Source of the DNA: Flavobacteriales bacterium
Lineage (GTDB): Bacteria; Bacteroidota; Bacteroidia; Flavobacteriales; BACL11
DNA length: 15,515 nucleotides
Reading direction: 5' to 3'
NCBI GenBank assembly: GCA_018675825.1
Contig: JABGXK010000154.1
Span: forward strand, 1-15,515
This document shows, one piece after another, positions 1 through 7,402 of this stretch (position 1 is its first letter; each line of letters opens with the position of its first letter). Under the pieces are notes generated by a model. It searched no databases. It was not told the DNA's origin and worked only from the letters and a program-made list of their open reading frames with translations. Position numbers and translations under genes: made by a program.

Positions 1-228
1 AGCCCCTTCAGCTGTTGTTGCTGCGTATGGGCACATAGGACAATTTGCATTACATCTATTAATAGTCTGTAATTGCAAAAAAATAGGGAAATCATGATTT
101 TTTTTATAACGCTTCCATATTCTAAAAAACTTCTTAAAATGACGGATCTGTGAAATCCTGGCAGAAACTATATTTCTTAAAGATTTAAAATTAAAAATGG
201 ATGGAATTATATTTATGTTGTTTTTCAT
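1..228 (-). CDS. Radical SAM protein, N-terminal part (cut by window edge)
   Basis: Reading the minus strand from ATG at 228 gives 76 open codons to the window edge with no stop. Residues 59-66 read CNANCPMC, the CX3CX2C motif that binds the radical SAM 4Fe-4S cluster (C59, C63, C66), preceded by the typical beta strand 'FLQLQT'. About 50 mostly basic and aromatic residues precede the core, so the cluster motif lies further from the N-terminus than in minimal radical SAM enzymes. Family knowledge: such enzymes cleave S-adenosylmethionine to start radical chemistry, and a 'CNANCPMCP' context is common in SPASM-type maturases and tailoring enzymes, but the C-terminus that would show this lies outside the window. 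The gene diverges from the radical SAM operon at 345, and the 116-base gap carries two dyads, so shared regulation is plausible. Substrate unknown. Confidence 0.85.
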   Translation of the reverse strand, partial: MKNNINIIPSIFNFKSLRNIVSARISQIRHFKKFFRIWKRYKKNHDFPIFLQLQTINRCNANCPMCPYAATTAEGA

Positions 229-239
229 AATTATATACA

Positions 240-261
240 AATAAAAGTAAATACTTTTATT
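240..261. repeat. Inverted repeat in divergent promoter region (dyad 1)
   Basis: AATAAAAGTA (240-249) and TACTTTTATT (252-261) are perfect 10-base inverted arms separated by AA. The dyad lies 11 bases upstream of the minus-strand radical SAM start at 228. A short perfect dyad between divergent genes fits a dimeric regulator's operator, but AT-rich palindromes also arise by chance and no binding protein is encoded in the window. Confidence 0.5.
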
Positions 262-263
262 AA

Positions 264-296
264 ACTATGCATAACATTTATTATGTAAAGCATAGT
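264..296. repeat. Inverted repeat in divergent promoter region (dyad 2)
   Basis: ACTATGCATAACAT (264-277) and ATGTAAAGCATAGT (283-296) pair at 12 of 14 positions around a 5-base centre. The outer 7 bases (ACTATGC/GCATAGT) are perfect and contain most of the G and C in this AT-rich gap, which makes chance less likely. It sits just upstream of the candidate -7 box of the rightward operon (315-322), a position suited to an operator. It could also form an RNA hairpin in a leftward transcript. Function is inferred only. Confidence 0.5.
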
Positions 297-314
297 AATA
301 TATTTTTAGATAAA

Positions 315-322
315 TATATTTG
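315..322 (+). promoter_or_regulatory. Candidate Bacteroidota -7 box for the radical SAM operon
   Basis: TATATTTG matches the Bacteroidota -7 consensus TAnnTTTG exactly and lies 22 bases before the ATG at 345. No clear TTTG-type -33 element is visible at the usual spacing, so the call rests on the -7 match and on position. Confidence 0.4.
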
Positions 323-344
323 ATGAAAATTAGAATATACTAGC

Positions 345-653
345 ATGCATATAAAATTAATCTCTCCTGGAAGTATAATGTATAGAAAGGAAGGGGGTAT
401 TTTTCCTAGACTGCTAAGATATGCCCCATTAACTCTTTCAACTCTTGCAGCATTAGTACCTAAAGAACTTAATGCAAAAATTACTTTACATGATGAAATA
501 GCAAAGAAAATAGATTATAATGACAGGCCTGATATAGTTGCTATTAGTGCGATAACTGGAACAGCAAATAGAGCGTATGCAATAGCTGATTATTATAGAA
601 GAAATGGAGTTACAGTGGTAATTGGTGGTGTACATGCATCATTACTACCATAA
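345..653 (+). CDS. B12-binding-like domain fragment before the in-frame stop
   Basis: This 102-residue fragment is the N-terminal half of the interrupted radical SAM gene. It starts 'MHIKLISPGS' and shows the alternating strand-helix pattern of the cobalamin-binding fold, ending in the conserved 'VVIGGVHASLLP'. No DxHxxG lower-ligand motif is visible, which is usual for B12-dependent radical SAM proteins. If made alone it would lack the catalytic core. It is listed separately because an automatic caller would report it; I regard it as part of the pseudogene. Confidence 0.4.
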   Translation: MHIKLISPGSIMYRKEGGIFPRLLRYAPLTLSTLAALVPKELNAKITLHDEIAKKIDYNDRPDIVAISAITGTANRAYAIADYYRRNGVTVVIGGVHASLLP

Positions 654-689
654 GAAGCTAAGAAACATGCTGATGCTATAATTACTGGA

Positions 690-1685
690 ATGGCATTTGA
701 TTCATGGCCGAAATTACTTAGAGATTTTAAAATGGGAATAATGCAAGAACATTATGATCAAGCAAACGATATGAACTTTTCAAAGCTCCCAATGCCAAGA
801 AGAGATCTACTACCAAAACTATCATATATTTCTAAAAATAGTATTCAAGCAACATTTGGGTGTCCATACAAGTGTGATTTTTGTGCAGTTATTAGTACAC
901 AAAAAAAATATTTACGAAGACCAATAGAAGATGTTATTAAAGAGCTTTCTGAGATGAATAGCAGATTTGTTACATTCATTGATCCAAGTCCAATGGAAGA
1001 TAAAAAATATATTAAACAATTAATGAGGGAAATGATTCCATTAAAAAAGATTTGGGGAGGCTTAGCTACTGTAAAGATAGGTGATGATGAAGAGCTTCTA
1101 GATTTAGCTGCTCAGAGTGGATGTAAAGGCTTATTAATAGGATTTGAGACTATTGATCAAGAAGCCTTAAACGAGGTTAATAAGGGATTTAGTGACGTAG
1201 AAAAATACAAAGAAGTTTGTAAAAAGCTTCACGATAGAGGGATTTCAATAAATGGAACATTCATATTTGGTATGGATTCACATAAAAAAGATATATTTAA
1301 AAAAACTGTTGATTTTGTTCAAGAGAATGCTATTGAACTGCCAAGATATGCAATTTACACTCCATTTCCTGGAACTGGAGCTTTCACAAAATTAAACAAT
1401 GAAAATAGAATTTTAACTAAAAACTGGTCATTATATGATGTCCAACATGTTGTTTTTAAACCTAAACAGATGACAACAGATGAATTATTTGAAGGAAGTG
1501 TTTGGGCATGGGAGCAAACCTATATTATAAAAAACATAAAAAATAGAATAACAAAAGCAGGTACTAATATACCACTCTCTTTAGTTACTAATTTAGGATA
1601 TAGGTATTATGGAAACCGACTAAGAAATTTTCCTAACCATACAATAATAGAACTTGAGAAACAGTGGAATTCAAAATTACTCTAA
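690..1685 (+). CDS. Radical SAM core fragment after the in-frame stop
   Basis: This 331-residue fragment from ATG 690 holds the radical SAM domain: CPYKCDFC at about residues 58-65, then 'GLLIGFET' and 'GTFIFGMDSHKKD', segments found in B12-binding radical SAM enzymes of the BchE/Hpn type. The ATG is an internal methionine of the full gene, inside the segment linking the two domains, and no better start is visible. Restart here could give a core without a cobalamin domain, but there is no direct evidence for that. The stop at 1683-1685 is 4 bases from the next start, at 1690. Confidence 0.45.
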   Translation: MAFDSWPKLLRDFKMGIMQEHYDQANDMNFSKLPMPRRDLLPKLSYISKNSIQATFGCPYKCDFCAVISTQKKYLRRPIEDVIKELSEMNSRFVTFIDPSPMEDKKYIKQLMREMIPLKKIWGGLATVKIGDDEELLDLAAQSGCKGLLIGFETIDQEALNEVNKGFSDVEKYKEVCKKLHDRGISINGTFIFGMDSHKKDIFKKTVDFVQENAIELPRYAIYTPFPGTGAFTKLNNENRILTKNWSLYDVQHVVFKPKQMTTDELFEGSVWAWEQTYIIKNIKNRITKAGTNIPLSLVTNLGYRYYGNRLRNFPNHTIIELEKQWNSKLL

Positions 1686-1689
1686 ACAA

Positions 1690-3057
1690 ATGAAACTAAC
1701 ATTAATACAACCAAGCGTTGGTAAGATAGCTAACAAACCATATATTAAATCATGGACAATGGAGCCATTAGCTTTAGCAACACTAGCAGGCTTAACTCCA
1801 AAAGAATTTGAAGTCGAATTAATTGATGAAAGAATTGATGAGCTACCAGAAATATACAATGCTGATATTGTAGGAATAACTATTGAAACTTATACTGCAA
1901 AGCGAGCATATGCTATTGCAAAAGAAATCCGTAATCAAGGAATAAAAGTCATTATGGGCGGTATACATACTAATTTAATGCCAGATGAAGTAATAAAACA
2001 TTGTGACTGCATGTTAGTAGGTGGTGCTGAAGGTGGAATTTGGACACAAATACTTGAGGATTTTAAAAATAATAAACTACAAAAGAAATATGATTCGAAT
2101 TCATATTTTACAAAGGAATTAGAGCATGTAACTCCACGAAGAGATTTATATGCAAATAAAGGATATTTACCTTTAGGACTTGTTGAAAGTGGAAGAGGGT
2201 GTCCTTTTACTTGTGAATTTTGTGCTATTACTTCTGCTCATAAAGGAAAATACAGATATAAATTAGTCGATAAAATAATAGAAGACATAGAAAACATACC
2301 TCAAAAAATGCTCTATTTTGCTGATGATAACTTTGTCTCAAAGTTCTCAAGAACAAAAGAACTCTGTGATGCTATGGCACCATTAAATAAAAAATGGTTC
2401 AGTCATGGGACAATAAATATGGCAAATCAAAGAGATCTTCTTAAAAAACTTCAGAAAAGTGGATGTTCAAACCTACTAATTGGATTTGAATCTCTTAATG
2501 AACAGACATTAAAGAGTATGGGGAAAAGCTGGGCAGTAGTAAAAAGAGGTTATACAGAATCAATTAAGATTTTAAGAGATTATGGAATATCAATTTATGG
2601 AACATTTGTTTTTGGTTATGATGAAGATAGACCTGAAGATGTAGAAAAGACATTAGATTTTGCAATAGAGCAAAAGCTTTGTCTAGCCGCTTTTAATCAT
2701 TTAGTTCCATATCCAGGAACTCCTTTATATAGCAGATTTGAAAAAGAAGGAAGACTAATTGATAAAGAATGGTGGCTAAAAGATGGATATAATTTTGGAG
2801 AAGTATCATTCAGACCAAAAAACTTCACACCTCAAGAACTATCACAAAAATGCTATGATGCTAGAATGAAATTTTATAATTTCTCCAATATTCTCAAAAG
2901 AGTAGAATTTAGTGCTAACTGTAGAGATCCATTTAGAGATCCATTTCAAGCATTATCATTTGTAAGCGCAAACTTTGTATCTCAGAAAGGCATTAAACAA
3001 AGACAGAATTGGCCTATTGGAAATATAATTGATAAGTATGGAAAAATACTCAATTGA
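1690..3057 (+). CDS. B12-binding domain radical SAM protein
   Basis: The product is 455 residues from ATG 1690. A TTG at 1654 would add 12 residues overlapping the previous gene, but the 'MKLTLIQPS' start matches the family's first strand and the 'MHIKLISPG' of the upstream paralogue. Residues 1-140 form a cobalamin-binding-like Rossmann domain ('VIMGGIHTNLMPDE' at 87-100) without DxHxxG. The radical SAM core has C171, C175 and C178 (CPFTCEFC), then 'LLIGFES' and 'GTFVFGYDEDRPED', and about 80 C-terminal residues of unknown role. Such enzymes typically perform radical methylation or skeletal rearrangement; the substrate is not predictable. It is a diverged tandem paralogue of the broken gene upstream, so it may supply the only working copy of this activity or a distinct step. 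It overlaps the next gene by 20 bases. Confidence 0.9.
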   Translation: MKLTLIQPSVGKIANKPYIKSWTMEPLALATLAGLTPKEFEVELIDERIDELPEIYNADIVGITIETYTAKRAYAIAKEIRNQGIKVIMGGIHTNLMPDEVIKHCDCMLVGGAEGGIWTQILEDFKNNKLQKKYDSNSYFTKELEHVTPRRDLYANKGYLPLGLVESGRGCPFTCEFCAITSAHKGKYRYKLVDKIIEDIENIPQKMLYFADDNFVSKFSRTKELCDAMAPLNKKWFSHGTINMANQRDLLKKLQKSGCSNLLIGFESLNEQTLKSMGKSWAVVKRGYTESIKILRDYGISIYGTFVFGYDEDRPEDVEKTLDFAIEQKLCLAAFNHLVPYPGTPLYSRFEKEGRLIDKEWWLKDGYNFGEVSFRPKNFTPQELSQKCYDARMKFYNFSNILKRVEFSANCRDPFRDPFQALSFVSANFVSQKGIKQRQNWPIGNIIDKYGKILN

Positions 3058-4138
3058 AATTGCTAAAAAATCAGATGATACTGATTTAAGAGAAGTATTA
3101 AGAAGAACTCAAATGAAAGGAGATATTTCTCTTTCATTTGAAACAAATCCTTCATTTTTCAAGTCAATCTCTATATTAGGAGAAAAACAAACAGTTTTAT
3201 CAATTAGAGAACTTAAAAAAAATCAAATAATAGGATTCTTAATAAGATCTACTAAAAATGTATTTATTAATGGAAAAATTCAAAAAGTTGGATACTTAAG
3301 TTCTATAAGATTACTAGAGGAACATAGAGGAGGAAGGCTCTTAATTCAAGGAAATAAAGAACTTAAAAAATTACTAGAAAAATCAAAAGAAGAGATAAAT
3401 TTTACAACTATCATAGAAGATAATATATATGCTAGAAAAGTAATTGCTAAATCAAGAGCAGGACTACCTAATTATATGCCAATTGGAATAAATAGAACAT
3501 TTGCTATAAAACCAATCAAAAAATCAAGACATCAATCTTCTAAAAATATTAACATACAAAAGGGTATTGATGGGTTTTCTATTATGGAGATTGTTAAATT
3601 TATTAATTATCATGGTAGTAAAAAGAACTTCTTCCCTGTTTGCTCTAAAAAATTGTTTCAAGAAAATATACTTGAAGATTTCTATGCAAAAGATTTATAT
3701 ATAGCATACAAAAACAAAAAGATTCTTGGAGTAATAGGAACATGGGATCAAACAAAATTTAAACAAACAATAGTTAAGGAATTATCTATAAAATACAAAG
3801 TACTAAGAATAATAAATAACTATATACTTACTCATATAATTAATACTCCTATTATATCAAATGTTAATGAAAAAATTAATGCGTTATACCTAAATTTTAT
3901 CGCTATTAAAAACAATGATACTAATATCTTTTCTAGCCTAATAGATAATATCTCAATTCAGAATGCTGAAAAGTCCTATAATTATTTATTAATTGGAATT
4001 GATAAAAATGATCCTCTTTGCAAAAGCATGAGTAAATTTAGATCCTTTACATATAATGCCATTATATATATAGTAGATTACTCAAATATTAATATTAAAA
4101 GTAATCAATTAAATTATTTAGAAGTATCAAGATTATAG
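3038..4138 (+). CDS. GNAT-family acyltransferase with unknown C-terminal half
   Basis: The product is 366 residues. ATG 3038 is preferred over an in-frame TTG at 3029; it overlaps the preceding gene by 20 bases, as expected in a translationally coupled operon. Residues about 5-160 look like a GNAT fold: 'VGYLSSIRLLEEHRGGRLL' (84-102) fits the acetyl-CoA-binding motif A (R/Q-x-x-G-x-G/A-like, here R-G-G-R), and 'TTIIEDNIYARKVIAKSRAGLP' (123-144) resembles a conserved stretch of one bacterial GNAT subgroup. Residues about 175-366 have no recognisable motif and could be a second, degenerate GNAT-like domain. GNAT enzymes move acyl groups from acyl-CoA or acyl-ACP to amines. Here the neighbouring GH3 and desaturase genes suggest an acyl donor or product, which is inference. 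Confidence 0.7.
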   Translation: MEKYSIEIAKKSDDTDLREVLRRTQMKGDISLSFETNPSFFKSISILGEKQTVLSIRELKKNQIIGFLIRSTKNVFINGKIQKVGYLSSIRLLEEHRGGRLLIQGNKELKKLLEKSKEEINFTTIIEDNIYARKVIAKSRAGLPNYMPIGINRTFAIKPIKKSRHQSSKNINIQKGIDGFSIMEIVKFINYHGSKKNFFPVCSKKLFQENILEDFYAKDLYIAYKNKKILGVIGTWDQTKFKQTIVKELSIKYKVLRIINNYILTHIINTPIISNVNEKINALYLNFIAIKNNDTNIFSSLIDNISIQNAEKSYNYLLIGIDKNDPLCKSMSKFRSFTYNAIIYIVDYSNINIKSNQLNYLEVSRL

Positions 4139-4140
4139 AG

Positions 4141-4893
4141 ATGAAAAGAGAATTAAAATATAAATTATTGTCTATTGATAAAATCAATAATGATCACATT
4201 AAGAGAATGTTTATTTTAATGCAGGAAAATTATGATTATATTAATAAGGATAATTTTAACAATGACCTATTAAACAAAGACTACATAGGATTATTAATTG
4301 ATAATAAAAATATAATTCAAGGATTTACAACATATTTAATTAATCCAAAAAAATACTTCCACAAAAAATATAATATTTTATTTTCTGGTGACACTGTTAT
4401 ATCTGAAGACTTTGTTGGAACACAAGCACTAGCAATAGGATGGTGTGAGACAGTTGCTTTTTTTATTAGAAAATATCCAAAAAAGAAACTATTATGGTAC
4501 TTAATGTCAAAAGGACATAGAACATATTTATATCTACCTTACTTCTTCAAAAAATATTATCCAGCAATAGATAAGAATATAAATAATAATCATTATAAAG
4601 AAATCATTAATGAATGTTCATCTCATATCTTTTGTGAAAATTGGAATCCAAAAAAAGGTATAGTTCAATTCAATGATAAAGTTGGACAAATCAAACAACA
4701 ACACATAAAGAAACTTTACAGTAAAAAAAATAGATATATTGACTTTTTTCTAGAAAAAAATCCTGGCTTTAGCAATGGAGATGAACTTATATGTATGGCA
4801 GAAATAAGCTCTGAAAATCTGATGCGTTTACCAAAATTAATTTTTGAAAGATCTTTAAGGAATCAACAACATTTAGATAATTATGAAAGCTAG
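4141..4893 (+). CDS. Uncharacterised protein, possibly GNAT-like
   Basis: The product is 250 residues, starting 2 bases after the previous stop and ending 11 bases inside the next gene, so it belongs to the operon. I do not recognise the family with confidence. Visible features are a hydrophobic strand 'YNILFSGDTVIS' (77-88), a helix-like stretch containing 'ALAIGWCETVAFF' (96-108), then a very basic, tyrosine-rich segment ('KKKLLWYLMSKGHRTYLYL', about 114-132). The order strand, glycine-containing turn, helix, strand recalls the CoA-binding half of acyltransferases, but the R-x-x-G-x-G signature is missing. There is no signal peptide or clear membrane segment. It could be a partner or degenerate acyltransferase working with the preceding GNAT protein. 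Confidence 0.75.
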   Translation: MKRELKYKLLSIDKINNDHIKRMFILMQENYDYINKDNFNNDLLNKDYIGLLIDNKNIIQGFTTYLINPKKYFHKKYNILFSGDTVISEDFVGTQALAIGWCETVAFFIRKYPKKKLLWYLMSKGHRTYLYLPYFFKKYYPAIDKNINNNHYKEIINECSSHIFCENWNPKKGIVQFNDKVGQIKQQHIKKLYSKKNRYIDFFLEKNPGFSNGDELICMAEISSENLMRLPKLIFERSLRNQQHLDNYES

Positions 4894-6409
4894 TCTAGCA
4901 TATTATATTTGGCTAAATAGTCTTAAAAAGTATGATGATGAATTTGCAAATTGTATAAATGATCCACATCATGAACAAGAAAAAATATTAAAAAAATACT
5001 TAAAAAATAATTCCAATACATACTATGGAGAAAAATATAATTTTTCTAAAATAGATTCAATAGAAAAGTTTCAAAAGCAAGTACCAATAATTAATTACTC
5101 AGATATAAAAAACTTAATAGATAAGATTTGTAATGGAGAAAAAAAAGTTATTAGTAATGATAAAATATTATTTTTTGAAGAAACAACAGGTATGGATAAA
5201 ATTTCAAAATTAATTCCATACAATAAAACACTAAAAAAAGAATTTTTATCAGCAATTGGACCTTGGATAAAAAGCCTATATCGTGATTATCCAAATATTT
5301 TTCAAGGGAAAAGCTACTGGTCGATATCGCCTCCAATGAAAGAAAAAAAACAAACAAACTCAGGATTAGAAATTGGGCTAAGCAACGATTCTGAGTATTT
5401 AAATCGGATTGGTCAAATTTTATCAAATCACCTAATATTAAGTATTGATGCAAATATAGAAGCAGAGAAATTTTATATAAACACATTAAAAATAATGTTA
5501 AAAGAAAAAGAAATGGGTTTTATATCTATTTATAGTCCATCTTTTCTAATTAAATTAGATGACATTTTAAGAAAGAATTGGGATAAAATAATTCCAAAAT
5601 CATTAAAAATTAATAAAAATGCAAAATGGTCTGATATTTTCAAAAATGTTAAAGTAATTAGCTGCTGGCTAGATTCAAGTAGTTACCAATTTAAAAATGA
5701 AATAGAATCATTTATAGGACAAATAACAATTCAGCCAAAAGGTCTTCTTAGTACAGAAGGAATTGTATCGTTTCCATATAAAAAGAACTACGATCCAGTT
5801 TTAGCAATTAAATCTCATTTCTTCGAATTCGAATCACAAAAAGATGGCTCAATATATTTATGTGATAATTTACAAAAACATGAAAAATATGAAGTTATTA
5901 TGTCTAGTGGCAATGGAATTATGAGATATAGAACTGATGATATTATTGAAGTATCTAATTTTATTGGTAAGACTCCAACTATTAAGTTTATAGGTAGAAA
6001 AAACAGATCCTCTGATATAGTTGGAGAAAAGGTTTCAGAGATATCTTGTGTAAAGATCCTAAAATCATTATCTAAACAATTCCAACTTATAAACTATAGA
6101 GGTTTTTTTTATATTAGCAAACTACATAAGATATATAATTACAACTTATTAATCTGTACAGATAATAAGAAAATTGACATTAAAAACATAAATCAATTTA
6201 CTGAAAAAGAATTATGTAAAAATCCATATTATATTCAAGCAATTAATATGAAACAAATAAATAGTTTAGAAAGCAGAGTAATTACAAAGTTAGAATATGA
6301 CAGAATAATTGATGAGTATTTTAACAATCTAAAAATTAAAAGTGGAGATAGAAAACCACCCGTTTTATTTGACTATATAACATCATCAAGACTATCTCTA
6401 AAATTATAA
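4883..6409 (+). CDS. GH3-family acyl-adenylating enzyme (acid-amido synthetase-like)
   Basis: The product is 508 residues, within the usual range of bacterial GH3 proteins. Landmarks in order: the ATP-loop region 'FFEETTGMDKISKLIPY' (97-113), 'GLLSTEGIVSFPY' (287-299), 'MRYRTDDIIEV' (347-357) and 'GRKNRSSDIVGEK' (371-383). These correspond to the three ATP/AMP-binding motifs and the hinge of the GH3 branch of the adenylate-forming superfamily. Family knowledge: GH3 enzymes adenylate a carboxylic acid and pass the acyl group to an amine, as in plant jasmonate-amino acid conjugation. Oddity: the usual S-S/T-G-T-T phosphate loop reads E-E-T-T-G, so activity may be altered. The start ATG lies inside the previous gene (11-base overlap), and the next gene begins after a single base. 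Confidence 0.8.
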   Translation: MKASLAYYIWLNSLKKYDDEFANCINDPHHEQEKILKKYLKNNSNTYYGEKYNFSKIDSIEKFQKQVPIINYSDIKNLIDKICNGEKKVISNDKILFFEETTGMDKISKLIPYNKTLKKEFLSAIGPWIKSLYRDYPNIFQGKSYWSISPPMKEKKQTNSGLEIGLSNDSEYLNRIGQILSNHLILSIDANIEAEKFYINTLKIMLKEKEMGFISIYSPSFLIKLDDILRKNWDKIIPKSLKINKNAKWSDIFKNVKVISCWLDSSSYQFKNEIESFIGQITIQPKGLLSTEGIVSFPYKKNYDPVLAIKSHFFEFESQKDGSIYLCDNLQKHEKYEVIMSSGNGIMRYRTDDIIEVSNFIGKTPTIKFIGRKNRSSDIVGEKVSEISCVKILKSLSKQFQLINYRGFFYISKLHKIYNYNLLICTDNKKIDIKNINQFTEKELCKNPYYIQAINMKQINSLESRVITKLEYDRIIDEYFNNLKIKSGDRKPPVLFDYITSSRLSLKL

Positions 6410-6410
6410 C

Positions 6411-7367
6411 ATGGAAATAGATATTAACAAAGAACTAGAAGAAGCAACTAAAAATTTTAAGAAAAATATCCCAAAAGAGTTATTAAAACTTACAAGTATC
6501 AATCTATTATTAAAAGATACAATAGTAGATTATCTAATAATAATCCTTAGTATTTTAATCTACCCTCACACTATAATTTGGATAAAGATCTTACTAATCA
6601 TAATTATTGTTAGCCGACTACATTCACTGGGAGTAATAATACACGATCTAACACATCTTCCTATTAAGAAAAAGAATTACAAAGTTATTATAATTGAAGT
6701 TCTTGCTGCTTACCCAGTTGGGACAACAATAAATGCCATGAGATATCATCATCTAAGACATCACAAAGACAGTGGAATGGTAGAGGATCCATATTTTCAT
6801 CATTTTCAAAACTTTAATAAAAACCATTTTATTATTAAAATATTACGAATTCTAGTTGGTTTTATTTTAATTCCTAGCTGGATATTAAGAAGTTTTATTG
6901 GGGGTTTCTGTCTATTAGATAAAAGATTAAGAATACTATACGCAAGAATATTTATGGAACATAAGGGTGAAATAAATAATAAAGATTTAGATGAGATAGA
7001 ACAATGTTGCAAAGAAGATATTAAGCAAATAATATATTTATCTATTCTATTTTTTAGCATTATAAAAATAGCTGGATTAAGTTTATTCTTTCAACTATAT
7101 ATAATTCCTATACTATTAACAGGAATTGTATCTTATTATAGACTATTAAAAGAACATACATATACTAGAGTATACAACAGAGAATTAAACACAATTATAA
7201 AGACAACTAATGATCATAATACTAATAGTGTATTTAAATTCTTATTAGCACCAAGAAATATTGGATATCATGTAGCTCATCATCTTCATCCTCAAGTTGG
7301 ATACAGAGGGTTAAAAAAGATAAGAAACTTCTATCTAAAATTCAATAAAGAAATTTATAATGGGTAA
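6411..7367 (+). CDS. Membrane fatty-acid desaturase / hydroxylase
   Basis: The product is 318 residues with the three histidine boxes of the membrane di-iron desaturase family: HDLTH (78-82), HHLRHH (113-118) and HVAHH (287-291). Hydrophobic segments at about 40-75, 95-106, 140-165 and 205-245 place it in the inner membrane with the boxes on the cytoplasmic side. Such enzymes use O2 and electrons to desaturate or hydroxylate acyl chains, carotenoids or other lipids; the substrate cannot be read here. It is the last gene of the operon, one base after the GH3 stop, and a partner in acyl-chain tailoring with the GH3 and GNAT proteins is the simplest reading. The next gene downstream is convergent; no strong hairpin is visible in the 35-base gap. 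Confidence 0.85.
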   Translation: MEIDINKELEEATKNFKKNIPKELLKLTSINLLLKDTIVDYLIIILSILIYPHTIIWIKILLIIIIVSRLHSLGVIIHDLTHLPIKKKNYKVIIIEVLAAYPVGTTINAMRYHHLRHHKDSGMVEDPYFHHFQNFNKNHFIIKILRILVGFILIPSWILRSFIGGFCLLDKRLRILYARIFMEHKGEINNKDLDEIEQCCKEDIKQIIYLSILFFSIIKIAGLSLFFQLYIIPILLTGIVSYYRLLKEHTYTRVYNRELNTIIKTTNDHNTNSVFKFLLAPRNIGYHVAHHLHPQVGYRGLKKIRNFYLKFNKEIYNG

Positions 7368-7402
7368 TTGAAAATGAAAGATTAGAAAATTCTCAAATTA
7401 TA

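Larger units (their letters stand above)
345..1685 (+). pseudogene. B12-binding-type radical SAM protein, interrupted by in-frame TAA
   Basis: The frame is open from ATG 345 to TAA 1683-1685 except for one TAA at 651-653, and would encode 446 residues. Protein similarity continues unbroken across the stop: 'GGVHASLLP', stop, 'EAKKHADAIITG', which aligns with 'GGIHTNLMPDEVIKHCDCML' of the paralogue that follows, the stop falling on its D99. Before the stop lies a cobalamin-binding-type Rossmann half; after it lies the radical SAM core with C173, C177 and C180 (CPYKCDFC), counted with the stop as one codon. Family knowledge: such proteins methylate or rearrange unactivated carbons. A single base change, for example GAA to TAA, explains the lesion. 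It may be a true nonsense mutation, a sequencing error, or readthrough. The rest of the frame is undamaged, so the change is recent or not real. Confidence 0.8.

Noticed and set aside
1654..1689. TTG start giving the second B12-type radical SAM protein 12 extra residues
   Set aside because: It overlaps the end of the previous gene, and the ATG at 1690 begins exactly at the family's first strand.
5151..5486. 111-codon minus-strand ORF inside the GH3 gene
   Set aside because: Shadow of the GH3 reading frame; the composition is that of AT-rich antisense and no motif is present.
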